25,508 nt of DNA, taken from the NCBI GenBank assembly GCA_900544195.1, contig UQUJ01000046.1, positions 1 to 25,508 of the forward strand, given 5' to 3'. The notes below the pieces were generated by a model. It saw only the letters and a program-made list of their open reading frames with translations. It did not search any database and had not been told where the DNA came from. This document shows, piece after piece, positions 22,479-25,508 of the stretch (position 1 is its first letter; every line of letters begins with the position of its first letter). This DNA comes from an uncultured Alistipes sp. GTDB taxonomy: Bacteria; Bacteroidota; Bacteroidia; Bacteroidales; UBA932. Made by a program: the position numbers and the translations under genes.

Positions 22479-23305
22479 TGACGTTCGCCGACTTCGAGTC
22501 TTTTCTCAGGGCCTCGTTCCCGGATGTGACTGACGTGATGGTGGAGCGCTTCCGTCTGATGGACAGCGGCTACCGTGACTGGAACTCCAAGATCAACGTC
22601 ATATCCCGGAAGGACATCGACAGTCTCTACGACCACCATGTCCTCCACTCCCTCGCCATAGCCGAATATCTCCGCACGCAGCGTCCGGAGACATATTCAT
22701 TGTTCACCGCGCCGCACATCGCAAATGATTCCGGTGTGGCATATACCACCCAAGCGTCCACTACGCCTCTGGCGGACTCCCATCCTTGCCACACAAAGGC
22801 ATCCATTCCAGAATCACCACACACAAGCACAGAGCCTCGAATTCCGACAGGAGGATGTTCTGTTCAGAAGCCTCAAACTCTCAGGGTTCTGGACCTCGGC
22901 ACCGGCGGCGGTTTTCCCGGCATCCCGCTGGCCGTAATGTTCCCGGACGTGCGGTTCACCCTCTGCGACTCGGTCGGGAAGAAGACCATAGTAGCCAGAG
23001 AGATAGCGAATATGCTTGGCCTTGACACCGTGGAGATTGTCAACGCACGCGCCGAAAGTCTCCCCGGGAAGTTCGATTTCATCGTATCCCGCGCCGTGGC
23101 CTCCCTCACCGACTTCTACCCTTGGGTGAAAGGGAAATATTCCCGGTCCATCCTCTACCTCAAAGGCGGCGACATCAACGAGGAGATCTACGACCTGATG
23201 TCCCGTGAGCGCCTCCGCAAAGGCTCCGTCTCCACCTGGCCCGTCTCCCAATGGCTCTCCGACCCCCACTTCGCCGGCAAGTTCGTGATTGACATCAGCC
23301 GCTGA
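22475..23305 (+). CDS. rsmG: 16S rRNA (guanine-N7) methyltransferase RsmG with internal insertion
   Basis: A 276-residue RsmG (GidB), the SAM-dependent enzyme that methylates N7 of G527 in 16S rRNA. The N-terminal helices with WNSKINVISRKDIDSLYDHHVLHSLA and the SAM motif RVLDLGTGGGFPGIPLA are typical, as are FTLCDSVGKK and FDFIVSRAVASL. Family members have about 205 residues; the extra length is an insertion at about residues 71-132 (bases 22685-22871), a Ser/Thr/Pro/His-rich segment between SLAIAEYLRTQ and the SAM loop, where other RsmG proteins go straight on. The inserted part uses codons (ACA, CCA, CGA) less common in the neighbouring genes. The frame is intact, so the enzyme may still fold. 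Starts by a 4-base overlap with the sigma factor gene. Confidence 0.9.
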   Translation: MMTFADFESFLRASFPDVTDVMVERFRLMDSGYRDWNSKINVISRKDIDSLYDHHVLHSLAIAEYLRTQRPETYSLFTAPHIANDSGVAYTTQASTTPLADSHPCHTKASIPESPHTSTEPRIPTGGCSVQKPQTLRVLDLGTGGGFPGIPLAVMFPDVRFTLCDSVGKKTIVAREIANMLGLDTVEIVNARAESLPGKFDFIVSRAVASLTDFYPWVKGKYSRSILYLKGGDINEEIYDLMSRERLRKGSVSTWPVSQWLSDPHFAGKFVIDISR

Positions 23306-23547
23306 TCCGCATCCCCGGTCGCCGAACCTGCCGAAGCGAGCCTGAAATTATCCTCATCAAGGACATCCACGGCATGAACCATCAGACGACGGATCTCGTC
23401 AGCCGTCTCGGCGGAGACACTATCATATTCCTTGATGATCATTGAATATATCGTAAAATGATCGTCATCATTATGACTCAAAGTCACTTCCGCATCCCTG
23501 TACATCCCATTGATTGGAACACGACTGAAGTCGAGGGTGCGAAGCAT
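23188..23547 (-). CDS. Uncertain small ORF opposite the rsmG end
   Basis: A 119-codon frame with protein-like composition in its first 85 residues (INGMYRDAEVTLSHNDDD, SAETADEIRRLMVHAVDVLD), no family recognised. The last part is antisense to the final 118 bases of rsmG and is unlikely to be genuine, and the first part is antisense to the start of the FtsI-like frame. It may be a truncated gene remnant whose true stop has been lost. Equally it may be a chance frame. Confidence 0.25.
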   Translation of the reverse strand: MLRTLDFSRVPINGMYRDAEVTLSHNDDDHFTIYSMIIKEYDSVSAETADEIRRLMVHAVDVLDEDNFRLASAGSATGDADQRLMSITNLPAKWGSESHWETGQVETEPLRRRSRDIRS

Positions 23548-24045
23548 GTGGAGATGCCAGACCCCAAGAGTCCGGAATGGTCTGAATCAGTGGTTTACGA
23601 CCTTTCAAAAGGACATTCAATGAAAGTCTCCCCTCTGCACGTGGTGACATTCTATGGTGCATTGGCGTCAGGGAATATAGTCGGCGCGCATCTCATTTCA
23701 GGAGCCGGAAGGGATGTCCCTCTGTCAAGATACGGCAAAATCGACAGAAGCCTGATTATCAATGCGCCAGGATGCGGCGATAAAGACGGCCTCGTCTGCA
23801 TGGCATCGGCATCAAGGTTCAATGAATATGGCAACTCCTCCCGCGTCGGTGAGACCTTCGCAGGATTCTTCCCTAAGGATGAGCCTGAATATGCCGTCTT
23901 CTGCGCCATATTCACAGACCGTCCATATTCCGGCTACATGATGACTGGAGCGGCAGAAAAGGTAGCGGAGGAACTCTCCGGCCTGATCTCCACCGAAATG
24001 GCCAGGGAGACATTCCCGGATGATTGGCGGAACATCTCCAATTAA
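23473..24045 (+). CDS. FtsI/PBP transpeptidase C-terminal fragment, catalytically dead
   Basis: A 190-residue frame resembling only the C-terminal part of an FtsI-type (class B) penicillin-binding protein of Bacteroidota. Segments that line up with the family are PDPKSPEW, then VSPLHVVTFYGALAS (compare the usual TPLQ..TFYNA.AN) and ETFAGFFPKDEPEYAVFCAIF (compare SFAGYFPAD-P-Y). The SxxK and SxN motifs lie upstream in true FtsI and are absent, and where KTGTA is expected the sequence reads CMASAS (109-114). No signal or membrane anchor is present. It cannot be an active transpeptidase; it is either a decayed fragment or a domain reused for another role. An ATG at 23458 is an alternative start. 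It lies just after rsmG without an obvious promoter. Confidence 0.5.
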   Translation: MTQSHFRIPVHPIDWNTTEVEGAKHVEMPDPKSPEWSESVVYDLSKGHSMKVSPLHVVTFYGALASGNIVGAHLISGAGRDVPLSRYGKIDRSLIINAPGCGDKDGLVCMASASRFNEYGNSSRVGETFAGFFPKDEPEYAVFCAIFTDRPYSGYMMTGAAEKVAEELSGLISTEMARETFPDDWRNISN

Positions 24046-24141
24046 TCGTGCATGAAAGACTGTTTCTGGCGCACAGAATATGATTCCATAGACCTCGGTG
24101 CGTCAGAAGGCCACTCTGGCGCACGGCAATGGTGTCTGTGA

Positions 24142-24168
24142 CGGTCGTCAATTACAGATTGACGACCG
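24142..24168. terminator. Perfect 11-bp inverted repeat over the end of the MBL-fold gene
   Basis: CGGTCGTCAAT (24142-24152) and ATTGACGACCG (24158-24168) form a perfect stem with loop TACAG. The stop codon of the minus-strand gene lies inside it. No T-run follows on either strand, so it may be a processing or protective 3' hairpin rather than a classical terminator. Confidence 0.45.
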
Positions 24169-25369
24169 CGGATTTGTATTTTATGCGGTAGTCCGTTGAG
24201 TCAGCGTCAAGGACGAAAACCTGATAACTGTTCCCTCCCGGGTACACACGGACCACGATGTGCCCCCATGGCTTGAATTTGCTCCAAAGTTCCTCTCCGA
24301 GTTTCTTGCGGGCCTGATCAACGGTTATGTAGTAGTCGCGCTCCCCTCTCCAGACCTGAGGGTCGGATATTCTTGTCATAGTGGACGGGACCGGATGGTT
24401 CTGGCTTCTGGCGTCGATTATGATGACCTGAGGCGACAATGTCTGCATGAAGAAGGCGTTGCAGGTGTCATAATACCCATGGTGGTTTGCTTTCATCACT
24501 GTCACCTTGCCACACACTTTGGCGACCGGTGTCTCGAAATCCCTCTCCATGCACTTGAATATGGACGGCCAGTTTCCCCCGGAGAGGTCGCCTCCGTTGA
24601 AGTACGAGAATCTCCCGTAGCGCAGACGAATGGCGCAGGAGTTCATGTTCTCGTCAAACAGAGTCGGGTCTCCGCTGTACATCTTCACGGATTTTTTGCC
24701 GTGCCCCGTCCAGACCTCACCGTTCGCGGCCAGATTCCTGATCTCAAACTCCCTGGCGTATTTCTTCGGATTGTGAACCATCGCGAACTGCTTCCTGCTT
24801 CCGATGGCAAACTTCTCCGCTGCCATGCCCTGTTCCACAGAATAGTTCACAAAACCTATATAATGCTCAATGAAGCCCTTGTTCGCGTTCAGGACATTCT
24901 CTCTGGATGGAAAATCATAGTCTGGATATGCCCTGTCAACCAACTTGTTGAAATGAATATGCTCGCCCACGAGGGTTATTCCCGAAAGCGCATAGCCATG
25001 CGTGCCGGGTAGTGCGTCTTTCACTGTGCCGATGTGGTCATTGTGAAGATGAGTGACCAGCGCATAGTCAAGGTTCTCCTTGTCAGGAAGTTGCGCCATG
25101 AAATGCTTCATATAGATGGCCTGCCACTCACCCGGTTTCTTAGTGTTGTCAGGATGTTGCTTGTCCTTCGCCTTCGCGTTGTCACCGGCGTCGATCATCA
25201 TCGAGGTGCCGTCCGGCATCACGATCAATGCCGCATCGCCTCTTCCCGTGGCGATCGTGTGGATGTCCAAATACCCCTCCTTCCACTCCGGAAGATATTC
25301 AGGAGTCTGTGCGAAAACACCGAGTGTGTTAGTAAGCATTGCAAATGCCAATAAAGTTCTTCTAATCAT
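24152..25369 (-). CDS. Secreted metallo-beta-lactamase-fold hydrolase, ComEC/Rec2-like
   Basis: A 405-residue exported protein with a signal peptide (MIRRTLLAFAMLTNTLGVFA, cleavage before QTPEYLP). The metallo-beta-lactamase fold resembles the C-terminal hydrolase domain of ComEC: MIDAGDN (58-64), the metal motif HLHNDHIG (H107, H109, D111, H112), a later NGGDLSGG carrying a metal-bridging aspartate, and KANHHGYYDT with the final histidine. A C-terminal region of about 90 residues (from ITVDQARKK) has no family I recognise. Such proteins may cleave phosphodiesters, but the substrate is unknown. The start at 25367-25369 gives a good signal peptide and lies about 20 bases downstream of a -7 box. 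Confidence 0.85.
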   Translation of the reverse strand: MIRRTLLAFAMLTNTLGVFAQTPEYLPEWKEGYLDIHTIATGRGDAALIVMPDGTSMMIDAGDNAKAKDKQHPDNTKKPGEWQAIYMKHFMAQLPDKENLDYALVTHLHNDHIGTVKDALPGTHGYALSGITLVGEHIHFNKLVDRAYPDYDFPSRENVLNANKGFIEHYIGFVNYSVEQGMAAEKFAIGSRKQFAMVHNPKKYAREFEIRNLAANGEVWTGHGKKSVKMYSGDPTLFDENMNSCAIRLRYGRFSYFNGGDLSGGNWPSIFKCMERDFETPVAKVCGKVTVMKANHHGYYDTCNAFFMQTLSPQVIIIDARSQNHPVPSTMTRISDPQVWRGERDYYITVDQARKKLGEELWSKFKPWGHIVVRVYPGGNSYQVFVLDADSTDYRIKYKSAVVNL

Positions 25370-25388
25370 AATCGTTTTTGCTGTGGGA

Positions 25389-25396
25389 CAAAAGTA
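25389..25396 (-). promoter_or_regulatory. -7 promoter element of the MBL-fold gene
   Basis: TACTTTTG on the minus strand, matching TAnnTTTG, about 20 bases upstream of the start codon. Further upstream (25400-25508) is AT-rich DNA with a short tandem AACTGAGT repeat near 25423; no gene is seen there. Confidence 0.55.
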
Positions 25397-25508
25397 CATA
25401 AAAACTTGCGTTTTCAGACCAACTGAGTAACTGAGTAAGCGTTAAAAAATAAGTTGAACTAAGAAGCTGTTTTGAATTGTTTGAAATGTTCTTTGAGGTG
25501 AAAAATCT

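Noticed and set aside
25400..25508. Terminal AT-rich stretch as the edge of an insertion sequence.
   Set aside because: No inverted repeat or coding sequence can be shown before the window ends.

Overview
The window looks like a chromosome segment of a member of the Bacteroidales (phylum Bacteroidota), probably an uncultured gut-type relative. Upstream of many genes there is a -7 box of the Bacteroidota type, TAnnTTTG, usually with a TTG or TTTG about 19-20 bases upstream. Shine-Dalgarno sequences are mostly weak, and the gene families (DUF4886, single-chain serine dehydratase, FemAB, LicD/Stealth clusters, secreted C1 peptidase) fit this group. Base composition is roughly balanced with a GC-leaning third codon position. 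The species cannot be named from the sequence.

Layout. 201-860: a DUF47 (PhoU-like) phosphate-uptake regulator. 1264-7487: a surface-glycan island with a GT4 glycosyltransferase, a convergent LicD-Stealth pair, then a divergent operon of a class V (PhnW-like) aminotransferase, a cytidylyltransferase/Gfo-Idh-MocA fusion and a second LicD. It probably makes and attaches a CDP-activated phospho-substituent to a capsule or LPS. 7494-7690: REP-like repeats and a very long hairpin. 7710-10574: uvrA. 10734-11203: a decayed FemAB gene. 11254-11373: tRNA-Asp with a compound terminator. 11459-14290: Hsp20 with a sigma-54-like promoter, L-serine dehydratase and a secreted DUF4886 protein. 14481-15811: a repeated leader element, interrupted by a 99-bp MITE-like insertion, ahead of a divergent glycerol-3-phosphate dehydrogenase. 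15828-18857: a secreted C1 peptidase and, divergently, FecCD permease plus ABC ATPase. 19005-23305: the second leader copy, then polA, an ECF-like sigma factor and rsmG, closely packed. 23188-24045: two uncertain reading frames, one derived from the C-terminus of an FtsI-type penicillin-binding protein. 24152-25369: a secreted ComEC-like metallo-beta-lactamase-fold protein.

Most striking. (i) The leader element upstream of the GpsA-like gene and polA combines a conserved 15-residue upstream ORF with a 7-bp hairpin that shows compensatory change between copies. It looks like an undescribed, dispersed cis-regulatory RNA or repeat. (ii) The 99-bp element has perfect 18-bp terminal inverted repeats and a 6-bp target duplication inside one leader copy. 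(iii) The heptamer GAATATG/CATATTC occurs about 38 times by manual count, roughly ten-fold or more above simple base-composition expectation, with no strand bias. (iv) The island contains a fusion enzyme whose oxidoreductase half has lost the usual EKP lysine. (v) RsmG carries an in-frame insertion of about 60 residues.
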